Below, one piece after another: positions 17,080-25,346 of a DNA stretch of 64,000 nt. Position 1 is the stretch's first letter. Each line of letters opens with the position of its first letter. The position numbers and the translations under genes were made by a program. The DNA is from Mucilaginibacter tundrae (GTDB lineage: Bacteria > Bacteroidota > Bacteroidia > Sphingobacteriales > Sphingobacteriaceae): assembly GCF_013408825.1 (NCBI RefSeq), contig NZ_JACCBZ010000001.1, forward strand, positions 558,001 through 622,000. Reading direction: 5' to 3'. The notes under the pieces were generated by a model, which saw only the letters and a list, made by a program, of their open reading frames with translations, was not told the DNA's origin and did not search any database.

Positions 17080-17667
17080 TTATTTCATATTATCTTTAAT
17101 TTTATTGATGGCATCAAGGTGCATTTGTACAACTGGTGCAGTTTGAGCGGCGAAAGCTTTTAAGGTACTGTCTTTACCATTTTTGGCTTCGTTATTCATC
17201 AGGTCTAAAGTTTTCTTGTGGCCGTCGATCATCGCGCTAACGTATTGTTTGTCGAAATCAGCCTCGCTCAATTTGCTTAGCCCATCCGCTTTTTTAAGGT
17301 GCGCGCTATCCGGTTCAGCAGGCAGTGTAATGTTTTTTGTTTGAGCAATAGCCGCTAATGCAGCATTTGCTTTACCGTGATCGGTCACCATCATGTTGGC
17401 AAAATCCTTAATAGCCTGATTGGTGGTTTTGGTAAGCGCTAGTTTACCTAATGCCACTTCGGCAAGGCCGCCGTTAGCTGCTGCTGTAGCAAATTTAGCG
17501 TCGTCGCTGCTTACCGCTATACCGCCTGTTGCTGCTACGTTAGTGGTAGTATCTTTTGTTTTGTTAAGGCTGTCGGCGCTATCTTTAGCGTCTTTTGCGG
17601 CGTGGTTACATGATTGGAAGGCTAATGCAGCCGCGGCAATCATGAATAGATAACTTAGTTTTTTCAT
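17080..17667 (-). CDS. DUF4142 family lipoprotein
   Basis: A 195-residue protein. The lipoprotein signal ends at FQSC (Cys20), followed by an Ala/Lys/Asp-rich linker and a DUF4142 helical bundle with FATAAANGGLAEVALGKLAL, FANMMVTDHGKAN and a paired histidine helix near the end. DUF4142 is a ferritin-like four-helix domain of unknown role in the cell envelope, common and multicopy in Bacteroidota. It is a single gene. Confidence 0.9.
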   Translation of the reverse strand: MKKLSYLFMIAAAALAFQSCNHAAKDAKDSADSLNKTKDTTTNVAATGGIAVSSDDAKFATAAANGGLAEVALGKLALTKTTNQAIKDFANMMVTDHGKANAALAAIAQTKNITLPAEPDSAHLKKADGLSKLSEADFDKQYVSAMIDGHKKTLDLMNNEAKNGKDSTLKAFAAQTAPVVQMHLDAINKIKDNMK

Positions 17668-17765
17668 GGTTTGGATATATTTGGTTTGTTGTAAGTTAAC
17701 ATATTATTTAATAATAAGTTTTATTGTATGTACTGATGAATTTTTGTTTCGGTTGCCCGGGGCCA

Positions 17766-18038
17766 TTAATTAACAGGCTTAATATCAATATCAGACATGG
17801 TGTAATGAATCCCGTTTGCCGAGCTAACATAATAACCCATTGCTGAGCCATAACTATTCGGGCTTATGCTGTCAATTGAAAAAGGGTTTTCGGGAGTTTT
17901 TCCGGATTGTACCAGATCGCTTAACGGACCGGCGGCATAATTAAACTTGGTGCCTACCGGGTAAATTTTATCGTAATTTGTTTTAGTGCAAGATGCCATC
18001 AATGTACATACTGTGATAGCCAATAATAATTTTTTCAT
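17766..18038 (-). CDS. Small hypothetical lipoprotein, 90 aa
   Basis: Starting at ATG 18038-18036 the product begins MKKLLLAITVCTLMASC, a clear SPII signal with lipobox MASC. The short mature domain contains YPVGTKFNYAAGP and ends in DIDIKPVN. The frame is open for 50 codons further upstream (to 18188), but that extension has no signal character and is rejected. No family is recognised. Confidence 0.72.
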   Translation of the reverse strand: MKKLLLAITVCTLMASCTKTNYDKIYPVGTKFNYAAGPLSDLVQSGKTPENPFSIDSISPNSYGSAMGYYVSSANGIHYTMSDIDIKPVN

Positions 18039-18367
18039 CAGGTTTAGTTTTAAAGAAGCTTTTGTTTTTTTTTGAATAGCTTCAAGAACGAAATTAAAAT
18101 TGCACCCGGGATTTTTTAATTGATCATTATCGGTATTTGATACAGATGTTGAAACGGCGGTTAATAATTGATTTTCCATTGCTATCATTTTTTCAAGATG
18201 AACGCCTTGGAGTATTTTACCGCGACCTAAACTATATTGTTATATAATTATTCATTTTGTTTATATATAACCAATTAATAATCAATTAGTTTTATATTTA
18301 AATTATAGGGTTGATAAAACATTTTCGATTATTAATCATTATGGATTAATCAATACCCCAAAAAAAC
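18039..18367. other. Intergenic region, about 330 bp
   Basis: This is the divergent gap between the 90-residue lipoprotein gene and the secreted protein at 18368. The part from 18240 to 18320 is very AT-rich. A short inverted repeat GAAGCT/AGCTTC lies at about 18054-18082. No small gene, tRNA or clear promoter could be fixed; promoters for both genes are expected here. Confidence 0.4.
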
Positions 18368-19015
18368 ATGAAATCAACCTTTACTATTATTATACTATTA
18401 TTTTGCAGTTGTAGCTTGTTAGCGCAAAATGCTGTTTCAACCACAATGGGCAAAGCAATTTTATCGCACGGGTCAAATTCAAAAATCAAAGCCGGGAAAG
18501 ACACTGTTATTGAATCGGACACTACGAAAGAGAATAAAGAACCGCAATATTTTTATCTATCGGTAAATACGGATGTGTTTGTGAACACCAAAGGAGGTGT
18601 TGCCAAACGTTTTTCGCCCGCCTTAGAATTTGGGCGTACTTATGGCATATTTGATATCGGGATGGCTACAGGCACCACCAATTCGTTAAGCCGCGGCAAT
18701 GATACCGCGCATTATATTGAATTTAGGCCGACGATCAACATATTTAGCAAGGGGCGCTTTAATGAAGGACTATGTTTGGGCGGCGGATACGTATTTAATG
18801 CCAAGCAAGGGCTTATGACCGAGATATGTAACAGTATTAACTTTAACGTTACCACTACGGTAAGCGTAGCTGTAACCCAGGGTTACTACTTTTTTGATGG
18901 CACCAATAGTAGCAGAAGTACGCAATACATGGGATTTTCTCTCACCTATAACTTCCTAAGGGCACACAGTACCAACAACAGGCGCAAAAAGGCAGCGATA
19001 GTTAGCGATAATTGA
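18368..19015 (+). CDS. Hypothetical secreted/outer-membrane beta-barrel-like protein, 215 aa
   Basis: A signal peptide (MKSTFTIIILLFCSCSLLAQ) precedes a mature region with alternating hydrophobic strands (FYLSVNTDVFVN, PALEFGRTYGIFDIGMATG, YIEFRPTINIF, TTVSVAVTQGYYFF, MGFSLTYNFLR), typical of a small beta-barrel or beta-sandwich. The signal region contains CSCS, so lipidation is a minor alternative. The protein probably sits in the outer membrane. The family is not identified, and it is transcribed alone. Confidence 0.65.
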   Translation: MKSTFTIIILLFCSCSLLAQNAVSTTMGKAILSHGSNSKIKAGKDTVIESDTTKENKEPQYFYLSVNTDVFVNTKGGVAKRFSPALEFGRTYGIFDIGMATGTTNSLSRGNDTAHYIEFRPTINIFSKGRFNEGLCLGGGYVFNAKQGLMTEICNSINFNVTTTVSVAVTQGYYFFDGTNSSRSTQYMGFSLTYNFLRAHSTNNRRKKAAIVSDN

Positions 19016-19095
19016 TAACACGTTTTAAAAGGTAACAATTTGTTACAATTAGCTATACACTCTGTGTTTATCTTAGCACCCATTTTAATTTGATC

Positions 19096-19899
19096 ATGAA
19101 AAAATATTTGTTGCTAAGCTTTGCTGTTTGTTTATCTGTTGGGCTACTATCATGGGGTGTTACAGGGCACCGTACTGTTGGCGAGATAGCCGAACGCCAC
19201 CTATCGCCGGAGGCAAAAACCGCTGTTGACAAAATACTGGGCCATGAAACTATGGCTGAAGCCAGTACGTGGGCCGATGAGATCCGGAGCGCCAACCCTG
19301 AAACCGGCGCATGGCATTTTATAAATGTACCTTTGGGTTTATCCTTCACTGATTTTGAAACACAGGTAAAAAACGCTGCTGGTACCAACGTTTATAGAGC
19401 ATTGCTTAATGCTGAATATACGTTAAAAGATAGCCATTCTGTACAGCGGCAAAAAGTTGAAGCACTTAAATTTATTATACATTTTGTGGGTGACATGCAC
19501 CAACCGATGCACGTAAGCCGCGCTGAAGATAAAGGCGGCAATACCATACAACTTAGCTTTAACGGCGAAGACACCAACCTGCATTCACTTTGGGACAGCA
19601 AACTACTGGACCATGAAGGCCTGAGCTATGATAAACTGGCAGACAAGTTTGACCATGCCACACCCCAACAAATTGCCAAATGGCAAAGCGACCCGGTTAT
19701 CATCTGGGCATGGGAAAGCTACCAGGTCAGCTCGGTATTATATGGCGAGGTTAACGAGGATGGCAGCACCAAATTGGGTAAGGATTATTATGACACGCAT
19801 ATCCCTGTTGTAGAATCGCGGATTGAGAAGGCGGGTATACGTTTGGCTGGTTTGCTCAATGCGATATATAAGCTGCCAACCACTATCAAAACACAATAA
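19096..19899 (+). CDS. Secreted S1/P1-type nuclease
   Basis: This 267-residue enzyme of the zinc-dependent S1/P1 nuclease family degrades single-stranded DNA and RNA and removes 3'-phosphates. Cleavage of the signal peptide before Trp20 would expose the N-terminal Trp that ligands zinc in this family (WGVTGHR). Further zinc-ligand motifs are ASTWADEIR, HFVGDMHQPMHV and NLHSLWDSKLLD. ATG 19096 (MKKYLLL) is used; the track-length start at TTG 19090 adds only two residues. It is followed 65 bases later by a second secreted nuclease. Confidence 0.93.
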   Translation: MKKYLLLSFAVCLSVGLLSWGVTGHRTVGEIAERHLSPEAKTAVDKILGHETMAEASTWADEIRSANPETGAWHFINVPLGLSFTDFETQVKNAAGTNVYRALLNAEYTLKDSHSVQRQKVEALKFIIHFVGDMHQPMHVSRAEDKGGNTIQLSFNGEDTNLHSLWDSKLLDHEGLSYDKLADKFDHATPQQIAKWQSDPVIIWAWESYQVSSVLYGEVNEDGSTKLGKDYYDTHIPVVESRIEKAGIRLAGLLNAIYKLPTTIKTQ

Positions 19900-19964
19900 A
19901 CAGATAACACAGACTTAACAACTAAAGGTTAATATTTGTCTATAAAATAAAAAACATAACCTTT

Positions 19965-21347
19965 ATGAAATTAAGACATTTACTTGCACCTATCGCAATC
20001 GTGTTAATGCTGGCTTCGTGTCAGAAAAATGAAACTACACCTTCCGCGGAAAAACTTAATCTTAACACTGCAAACACAACCGGCGGCAGCTATGCCAGTA
20101 CTCAAACCTTTGATGAAGGCTTTGAATCGGCAGGTAAAACAGCTTATGCTGATGCCGATGTAACCTTTACCAGCGGGTCATGGGATCTGAACTCTGCTCT
20201 GGTGGGTACCAGCGCATCAGATGCAAAAGTTGGGAGTCACTCTATTCGTATTGAAAATACCGGTACACTGGGAATGAACTTTGATGTAACAACAGGCGCA
20301 TCTACCGTTACCATGGAATACGCTGTTTATGGTAGTGACGGCTCATCGGCATTCCAGTTATGGGAATCAACAAATGGCGGCAGCACTTATACACAGGTGG
20401 GTACAACATCCATCACCGCAAGCAGTACTACCCTGGCGACGGCTACTTTTACGGTTAATGTGGCGGGTACTATCCGTTTCCAGTTGCGTAAAACAACAGG
20501 AGGCACTAACCGCATTAACATTGACGAATTTACCATTAACAGTTACAGCGGTAAAAGTGGTGGCGGTACCGGCGGTGGCAGCTCTACAGCGGATAATACT
20601 AATTTAATGCTGGGCAACCCAAGCAATGCTACTGCCGACATCAGTAATTTTGATAACTATTTATATGATCATACTTATTATGTAGAATCATACAATCGTG
20701 ATAGAAACGAACCAAACTGGGTGAGCTGGTATGTAGGTTCAACCAGCCTGGGCTCGCAGGACAGGGCAAATGATTTCCGCCCGGATCCTAATTTGCCAAC
20801 AGGATGGTATGAAGTTCCTGCTACAGCTTATAGCGGCAGCGGCTTTGATCGCGGGCATAATTGTCCATCGGGCGACCGCACATCTACCGTAGCGGCTAAT
20901 GAGGAAACTTTTTTAATGGATAACATGGTTCCGCAGGCACCGCAGAATAACGAGCAAACCTGGGCTAACCTGGAAGAATATGGCCGCTCATTAGTTGCCG
21001 CAGGCGACGAGATCTACGTGATCATGGGTAGTTACGGTTCAGGTGGTACAGGCTCAAGCGGATCGGCTACTACAGTTGACGGCGGTTTGGTGGTTGTACC
21101 ATCCAACATCTGGAAAGTGATCGTAGTGTTGCCAAATGGCAATAACGATTTAAGCCGTATTACCAGCACCACCCGCGTTATAGCGGTAAATACGCCTAAC
21201 ATCAATACCATCAGCTCCGACTGGACACAATATATCACCACCGTTAAATCTATCGAAACAGCAACAGGCTATAGCTTGTTGACCAATGTACCGGCTAGCA
21301 TCCGCACGGTATTGGAGAATGAAAAAGATTCGGGTACAGGAAATTAA
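19965..21347 (+). CDS. DNA/RNA non-specific endonuclease, surface lipoprotein
   Basis: A 460-residue protein. The lipoprotein signal ends LASC (Cys19), followed by a Thr/Ser-rich linker and a beta-sandwich accessory domain (about 48-195, FDEGFES... FTINSYSG). A Gly/Ser linker (197-208) leads to a NucA/Endonuclease-G domain with DRGHNCPSGDRT (His298 catalytic) and metal-binding DNMVPQAPQNN (319-329). It cuts DNA and RNA at the cell surface. Next to the S1/P1 nuclease it suggests a nucleic-acid scavenging pair for phosphate or nucleosides, though separate transcription is possible. A strong terminator follows. Confidence 0.92.
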   Translation: MKLRHLLAPIAIVLMLASCQKNETTPSAEKLNLNTANTTGGSYASTQTFDEGFESAGKTAYADADVTFTSGSWDLNSALVGTSASDAKVGSHSIRIENTGTLGMNFDVTTGASTVTMEYAVYGSDGSSAFQLWESTNGGSTYTQVGTTSITASSTTLATATFTVNVAGTIRFQLRKTTGGTNRINIDEFTINSYSGKSGGGTGGGSSTADNTNLMLGNPSNATADISNFDNYLYDHTYYVESYNRDRNEPNWVSWYVGSTSLGSQDRANDFRPDPNLPTGWYEVPATAYSGSGFDRGHNCPSGDRTSTVAANEETFLMDNMVPQAPQNNEQTWANLEEYGRSLVAAGDEIYVIMGSYGSGGTGSSGSATTVDGGLVVVPSNIWKVIVVLPNGNNDLSRITSTTRVIAVNTPNINTISSDWTQYITTVKSIETATGYSLLTNVPASIRTVLENEKDSGTGN

Positions 21348-21366
21348 GTACTAACCTTTTAAATGG

Positions 21367-21396
21367 AAACGCCGGATTTTGTAGTTCGGCGTTTTT
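21367..21396 (+). terminator. Terminator of the nuclease gene
   Basis: Arms AAACGCCG and CGGCGTTT are separated by 12 bases and followed by TTATTT, 19 bases after the stop codon. Confidence 0.8.
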
Positions 21397-21428
21397 ATTT
21401 GGTGAAGTCGCAGAAGTCATCATCCGTA

Positions 21429-21460
21429 GGTTTAAGAGCGCTGTGCTGAATTCTTAAACC
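21429..21460. repeat. 9-bp inverted repeat in convergent gap
   Basis: GGTTTAAGA and TCTTAAACC are separated by 14 bases, 22 bases beyond the stop of the minus-strand HExxH gene. It may act as that gene's terminator but lacks a U run. Confidence 0.4.
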
Positions 21461-21482
21461 GGTGGCGGGAGAGAAGAGTGCA

Positions 21483-22631
21483 TCACTTCAACTCAAAAGG
21501 CCTGAATTCTTGTTGAGTTGCCCAGTAGGCTATGGTTTTGCGGAAATAGCTATTAAAATCGCTTTTTTTCAGGTTAAGCTCTGTTTCCATTGCTTTGTAT
21601 AGATCTTTATCGCCTCGGCCGCAGTTAAATAGCATTTGCAGCTTTTTTATCCCACCTTGCTTTAATGCCATGTCGCATACCAGGGCGCCAATAACATATT
21701 GCGGGTTGGTTTGCGCGTCCATCCGGTAAAAACCTGCCGGATCGGACAGGTCAATTTCGGGGTGACTTAACAGGTATTGGTTTACCCGTTTAATGTGGTA
21801 TATGAGTGGTTTGCCTAAAGATGCCTTATCCTTACTCCAATAAGCAGCTATTCCTGCTAATAACAGCCCATTAGCATTTGGATAGTATTTATTGATCACA
21901 TGGGTTAATTCGTGATAATGGCTTTCGCCACCGGTTGCCGTGGCATATATTATACTATTAGTTTGATCATAAAACCCGCAATCTACATCGCTACCCATGG
22001 TCATCACATAATCAAATCCCTGCAAACGGAACACATCATCACAATCCGGGGCTATGTAATAATCCAGGCTGTCAGGCCTGATGCTGAATGCCTTGCAAAT
22101 TTTAAGTAGGAATACATTGGCTTCATCCGCCTTTGTTTTTTGAAAACTAAATGAGGGGTAGTAGTGATATTTAATTAACCCAACGGTTTTATCAATCCAG
22201 CCTTTAGCGTAATAAGGCAAATAATTGTACAGCAAAAATTTACCGTTTATTTGTTTAGCCACCACGTTAGTTATAGCCCAGATATTGATGCTTTTTTTAT
22301 CATCCAGATAAAAGAGCGATCGAATTACATAATAATCGTTGTTTTGGGTGATGGATAGTACTTGCGTCGACAGCTTGAAATAATACAATGATGGATTGAT
22401 AAAACCCTCGCTATTTAAAAGGTCGAAGCTAGTGTATCGCTTTTTTTCGGTGTCGTTCCAGTAAGGGTTATTGTATGAACTGTCTGGCCGGGCATGCAAG
22501 TAATTTCGCCATAAATTAAAAACCTCTTTTTTATCGGCGCTTAGCGTGTCTAGCCCTATAGCTCCGATAACTTCTTGCGCCAGAGTTACTTTTACAATCA
22601 GCAGAAACAGGATAATAACTAATTTTTTCAT
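21483..22631 (-). CDS. Secreted putative zinc metallopeptidase-like protein (HELTH)
   Basis: A 382-residue protein with signal peptide MKKLVIILFLLIVKVTLAQ. In the middle, ESHYHELTHVINKYYP gives an HExxH zinc motif at 240-244, followed by an Ala/Trp helix (GIAAYWSKDK) where gluzincins place the third ligand, and a peptidase-MA-like helical C-terminus. Cys197 and Cys218 may form a disulphide. It is probably periplasmic or secreted. The family is not recognised, so peptidase activity is inferred only from the motif. It is transcribed alone. Confidence 0.65.
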   Translation of the reverse strand: MKKLVIILFLLIVKVTLAQEVIGAIGLDTLSADKKEVFNLWRNYLHARPDSSYNNPYWNDTEKKRYTSFDLLNSEGFINPSLYYFKLSTQVLSITQNNDYYVIRSLFYLDDKKSINIWAITNVVAKQINGKFLLYNYLPYYAKGWIDKTVGLIKYHYYPSFSFQKTKADEANVFLLKICKAFSIRPDSLDYYIAPDCDDVFRLQGFDYVMTMGSDVDCGFYDQTNSIIYATATGGESHYHELTHVINKYYPNANGLLLAGIAAYWSKDKASLGKPLIYHIKRVNQYLLSHPEIDLSDPAGFYRMDAQTNPQYVIGALVCDMALKQGGIKKLQMLFNCGRGDKDLYKAMETELNLKKSDFNSYFRKTIAYWATQQEFRPFELK

Positions 22632-22786
22632 TCAAGGCTTTGGTTGCTTTTACTAATATAGGGCGGTTAAATTTTATAGCCAATATTGGTATTGTAATTT
22701 AACATTAATTAACGCCGCGGTTTGGTATATACAAATTTCAGCAATTGAGGCGGGATAAATGCTGACAGTGTTTTGTCAGTAGTGCC

Positions 22787-22796
22787 GGGGGGGGGG
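22787..22796. repeat. Homopolymeric G10 tract
   Basis: Ten consecutive G residues lie just after a CTGACA/TGTCAG hairpin (22762-22779), in the 200-base gap between the HExxH gene start and the Cys-rich gene terminator. Confidence 0.7.
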
Positions 22797-22803
22797 TGAA
22801 ATT

Positions 22804-22830
22804 AAAAGAGCCGGGTAACCCGGCTCTTTT
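22804..22830 (-). terminator. Terminator of the Cys-rich protein gene
   Basis: The perfect hairpin AAAAGAGCCGGG-TAA-CCCGGCTCTTTT lies 3 bases beyond the stop at 22833. A run of T follows in the minus-strand direction. Confidence 0.88.
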
Positions 22831-22832
22831 GT

Positions 22833-23027
22833 TTATTTACAAGTTTTGTCGCATTCGCCTGATGCTTTGCATGGCTTGCTGCAATAATCGGTACAGGTTG
22901 GTTTTGTACACGATTTTGCGCATTTGCCGCAATGGTTCATTTTGCTGTTGCAGCATGGTGTATTAGCGAAGGAAATTGTATTTACAGATAATAAGATCAT
23001 CGTAACGATGAAAAGAAATTTTTTCAT
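22833..23027 (-). CDS. Small secreted Cys-rich protein, 64 aa
   Basis: A signal peptide (about 1-21, ending SFA) is followed by a 43-residue mature part with ten cysteines, in pairs and in CxxxC spacing, rich in Lys and Thr. The composition recalls metallothionein-like metal binders or a disulphide-rich secreted peptide. It lies 65 bases downstream of another Cys/His-containing secreted protein on the same strand, and the two may serve metal handling. No family is recognised and function is not proven. Confidence 0.68.
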   Translation of the reverse strand: MKKFLFIVTMILLSVNTISFANTPCCNSKMNHCGKCAKSCTKPTCTDYCSKPCKASGECDKTCK

Positions 23028-23092
23028 GATTTGAATTTTTAAAAATGTTTAATAATAATTTGCCCTTGTAACAAGGTGGCTGATTGGTATTA

Positions 23093-23416
23093 TTAAACTT
23101 TCGGTGGGTTCCAATTGGAAGGAGAATAGTCGGCCAAACTACCCATATCATAACGCGGAAGTACTGATTCTTTTATAACCGGAACCATGGCCTTAATTGT
23201 AATGAGCTCGGTTTTTAAGTAGCCGCAGGCAGAACAGGATACCATGTTACTACAGGTTCCCTGGCCGCAATTATTAGCTTGCTTAGGTTTGCAGGGCGAC
23301 TGCGTTGCCATGTGGCAATGGCTTTTGCTTGCTATCTGCAACACAGTTTGGGCCTTTCCCGGAAACAGGGAAAGAAAAACCAGACAAAACATCATTACAA
23401 AAGCTACCACCTTCAT
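23093..23416 (-). CDS. Small secreted Cys/His protein, 107 aa
   Basis: A signal peptide (about 1-22) precedes SHCHMATQSPCKPKQANNC, GTCSNMVSCSACGYL and a Pro/Trp-containing C-terminus (YSPSNWNPPKV). The Cys, His and Met cluster suggests a periplasmic metal-associated protein, like the small proteins found next to copper or heavy-metal efflux genes in Bacteroidota. No efflux gene is present here, so this is only an analogy. It forms a minus-strand pair with the Cys-rich gene at 22833-23027. Confidence 0.65.
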   Translation of the reverse strand: MKVVAFVMMFCLVFLSLFPGKAQTVLQIASKSHCHMATQSPCKPKQANNCGQGTCSNMVSCSACGYLKTELITIKAMVPVIKESVLPRYDMGSLADYSPSNWNPPKV

Positions 23417-23590
23417 TGCGGGTAAATATCGGTATTAGTTTGTCATTAGGAAGTTATTTTTGGTGAACGAAATTTTGAGGTACTGGATGCAGGGGTGTTT
23501 AGTGTATAATATCAATGCTGGCGCAAGCCGAAACCCCGGCAATTATTCCGATTTATTTTCTATTTTCGTGCCACAATCTAAATCAGTTAC

Positions 23591-24346
23591 ATGAAAAAAT
23601 ATTTACTTCTATTACTTATCGCGACAATGGCTTATAGCTGTAAAAAAGACGGACTAAATCCCGCAAAAAAACAGCTGATCTCGACAGAAACCGTAACCGA
23701 TTATTATCCGGCAGATTCTACTTTTAATTATGTAGTAACCATGCAATATGATAATAACAACCGGCTTACCGGCGTTATTCGTAACTATGGCCCACGGTAT
23801 TATCTTAACACAAGTACTTATAGCTATGATAGCAATGGCAATATTGTGCAAATAAGCTACTTTCAGGGTAACAACCCTAATGGAACTTATACTACCAGCT
23901 ACCAGAACGGTGTGCCTGTAAGTACCTCATACCAGGCGCCAAACTCAAACAGCGCCGTTGTTGAAGCTAATTATACCGTAGAGGGTAGCAAAATTATCGG
24001 GATGACGTTCCCCCTCTCGCCTAGCTTGATGGAAACGCTAACTTATAACGGCAATAATTATAATGTATTAAGCTATAGCGACGGCTCTACTTATACGTAT
24101 ACATACGGCAATCATACAAGTCCCTTTTTATATACAGGCTTAAAATATTGCCTGTATGGATTGGATTATGTTATAAATGACAATGAGATACTGGAAATGA
24201 AGGAGGTTAATAGCAACGGCGGATTAACGGATTTAAAAAATACATTTACCTATACAACTGAGGGTTATCCTTTAAAAGAACAAAGCTATACCAATGGCGC
24301 ACTTACTGAAACAGTAATTTTCAGTTATACAGAAGTTAAGGAGTAG
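23591..24346 (+). CDS. Lipoprotein with YD/RHS-like repeats, 251 aa
   Basis: The lipoprotein signal MKKYLLLLLIATMAYSC is followed by KKDG. The mature part has repeated strand-turn units such as MQYDNNNRLTGVIRNYG, YSYDSNGNIVQISYF, LTYNGNNYNVLSYSDG and TFTYTTEGYPLKEQSY. These resemble the YD-repeat/DUF4595-type lipoproteins of Bacteroidota, which form extracytoplasmic beta structures. Function is unknown. It is transcribed alone, with a hairpin downstream. Confidence 0.75.
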   Translation: MKKYLLLLLIATMAYSCKKDGLNPAKKQLISTETVTDYYPADSTFNYVVTMQYDNNNRLTGVIRNYGPRYYLNTSTYSYDSNGNIVQISYFQGNNPNGTYTTSYQNGVPVSTSYQAPNSNSAVVEANYTVEGSKIIGMTFPLSPSLMETLTYNGNNYNVLSYSDGSTYTYTYGNHTSPFLYTGLKYCLYGLDYVINDNEILEMKEVNSNGGLTDLKNTFTYTTEGYPLKEQSYTNGALTETVIFSYTEVKE

Positions 24347-24457
24347 GTAAGGGGAGGCCGGTTGCGGAAGGATTGAGAAAAATACCGTCTATTTACTTAT
24401 AGGCTTTGATTATTGGGGCGAACTTTTACCGTTCCTAAGACGACATGTGGTGAAACG

Positions 24458-24483
24458 CAGGGTCTTTTTTACGAAAGACCCTG
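24458..24483. terminator. Hairpin in convergent gap
   Basis: CAGGGTCTTT and AAAGACCCTG form a 10-bp stem between the lipoprotein gene and the convergent gene at 24521. There is no clear U tract, so it is a possible rather than a firm terminator. Confidence 0.5.
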
Positions 24484-24520
24484 AGGGAACTAAAACTTAA
24501 CCGGTGAATACGGACGTTAG

Positions 24521-25036
24521 CTAAAGTAGGTTTAACGCGGCAGTAACTTTGGCTGCATTTTTATCCTTAATATCCTGGTCGATATAACCGTCACCTGTGT
24601 AAACCCGTACTTTTACAACTTTGCCGGCTTTTAATTTTTCAACTTGTTCTTTAGTAATAGGATAACGCACATCAATGCCTTCTGCCTGGCTTCCAACAAA
24701 TCCGGTTGCTCCGCAACCGTTACAAGTAACTGTATATTCAAGGTTATTAAGTGTTACAATATCGCCGTTATCTAGTTTAAACATTATCTGCATGTCTTTA
24801 TCAATAGAGAAAACCTTATCAAGCATCAGCCTGAAATCGAAGGTTTCACTATCATTAACTAATGAAAAACGAAAATGGGCGTTTCCGTTTAGTGTAGAAT
24901 AAAGCGATTCCCATGAAGTACGTTTAATAGCGCTTTTAGTAAAATCATCTACTTTGTTTTCTTCCAATTTTTGGCCGAAAGATTTAGCGGACATACAAAA
25001 TAAAATAGCAAGGAGTAATAAGGTTTGTTTTTTCAT
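24521..25036 (-). CDS. Hypothetical secreted protein, 171 aa
   Basis: The signal peptide MKKQTLLLLAILFCMSAKSFGQ is followed by a mature domain with alternating strands and one CNGCG motif (about residue 110). The C-terminus has KVVKVRVYTGDGYIDQDI. The fold may be beta-rich. It is not a cytochrome (no CxxCH). No family is recognised, and it is transcribed alone. Confidence 0.65.
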   Translation of the reverse strand: MKKQTLLLLAILFCMSAKSFGQKLEENKVDDFTKSAIKRTSWESLYSTLNGNAHFRFSLVNDSETFDFRLMLDKVFSIDKDMQIMFKLDNGDIVTLNNLEYTVTCNGCGATGFVGSQAEGIDVRYPITKEQVEKLKAGKVVKVRVYTGDGYIDQDIKDKNAAKVTAALNLL

Positions 25037-25346
25037 TATTTATAATTTTACCAGTAAAAATATAAAATAAAATGATTTGTAAATAACCTGTTACTTTAAA
25101 ATTGGAAAATTATAAGTAACAGATTGATGTCCAAAAACCTATAATTTCCAGACTAAAAACTACAAAAAACAAGCAAAAACAACTCTTTTCGGGTGCTTTT
25201 TGAGCGAAATTCGGCCTTTTTCAGGGTAAAAAATAACAAAATAAGCATGTAAAAACCGCTATTTCTGGCGTTTTTGGGGTGTTTTTGACCTTAAAAGTGT
25301 ACCAATTGTACCACATTGTTCCATATGTACCGTGGTACAGTTCGGG
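25037..25346. other. Intergenic region, about 310 bp, with TGTACC repeat cluster
   Basis: No gene is seen. The first part is AT-rich, with the promoter side of the gene ending at 24521. The middle (25190-25295) has runs such as GGGTGCTTTTTGAG and GGGGTGTTTTTGACC. The final part holds the TGTACC cluster described separately. Confidence 0.45.
25298..25339. repeat. Phased TGTACC cluster with inverted last copy
   Basis: TGTACC occurs at 25298, 25307 and 25326, TGTTCC at 25317, and the inverse GGTACA at 25334. The direct copies are spaced 9-10 bases, close to one helical turn. The cluster lies directly beyond the pdxA stop codon. Confidence 0.6.

Noticed and set aside
18039..18188. N-terminal extension of the 90-residue lipoprotein
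   Set aside because: The SPII signal peptide starts exactly at the internal Met (18038); a lipoprotein signal would not work after a 50-residue extension.
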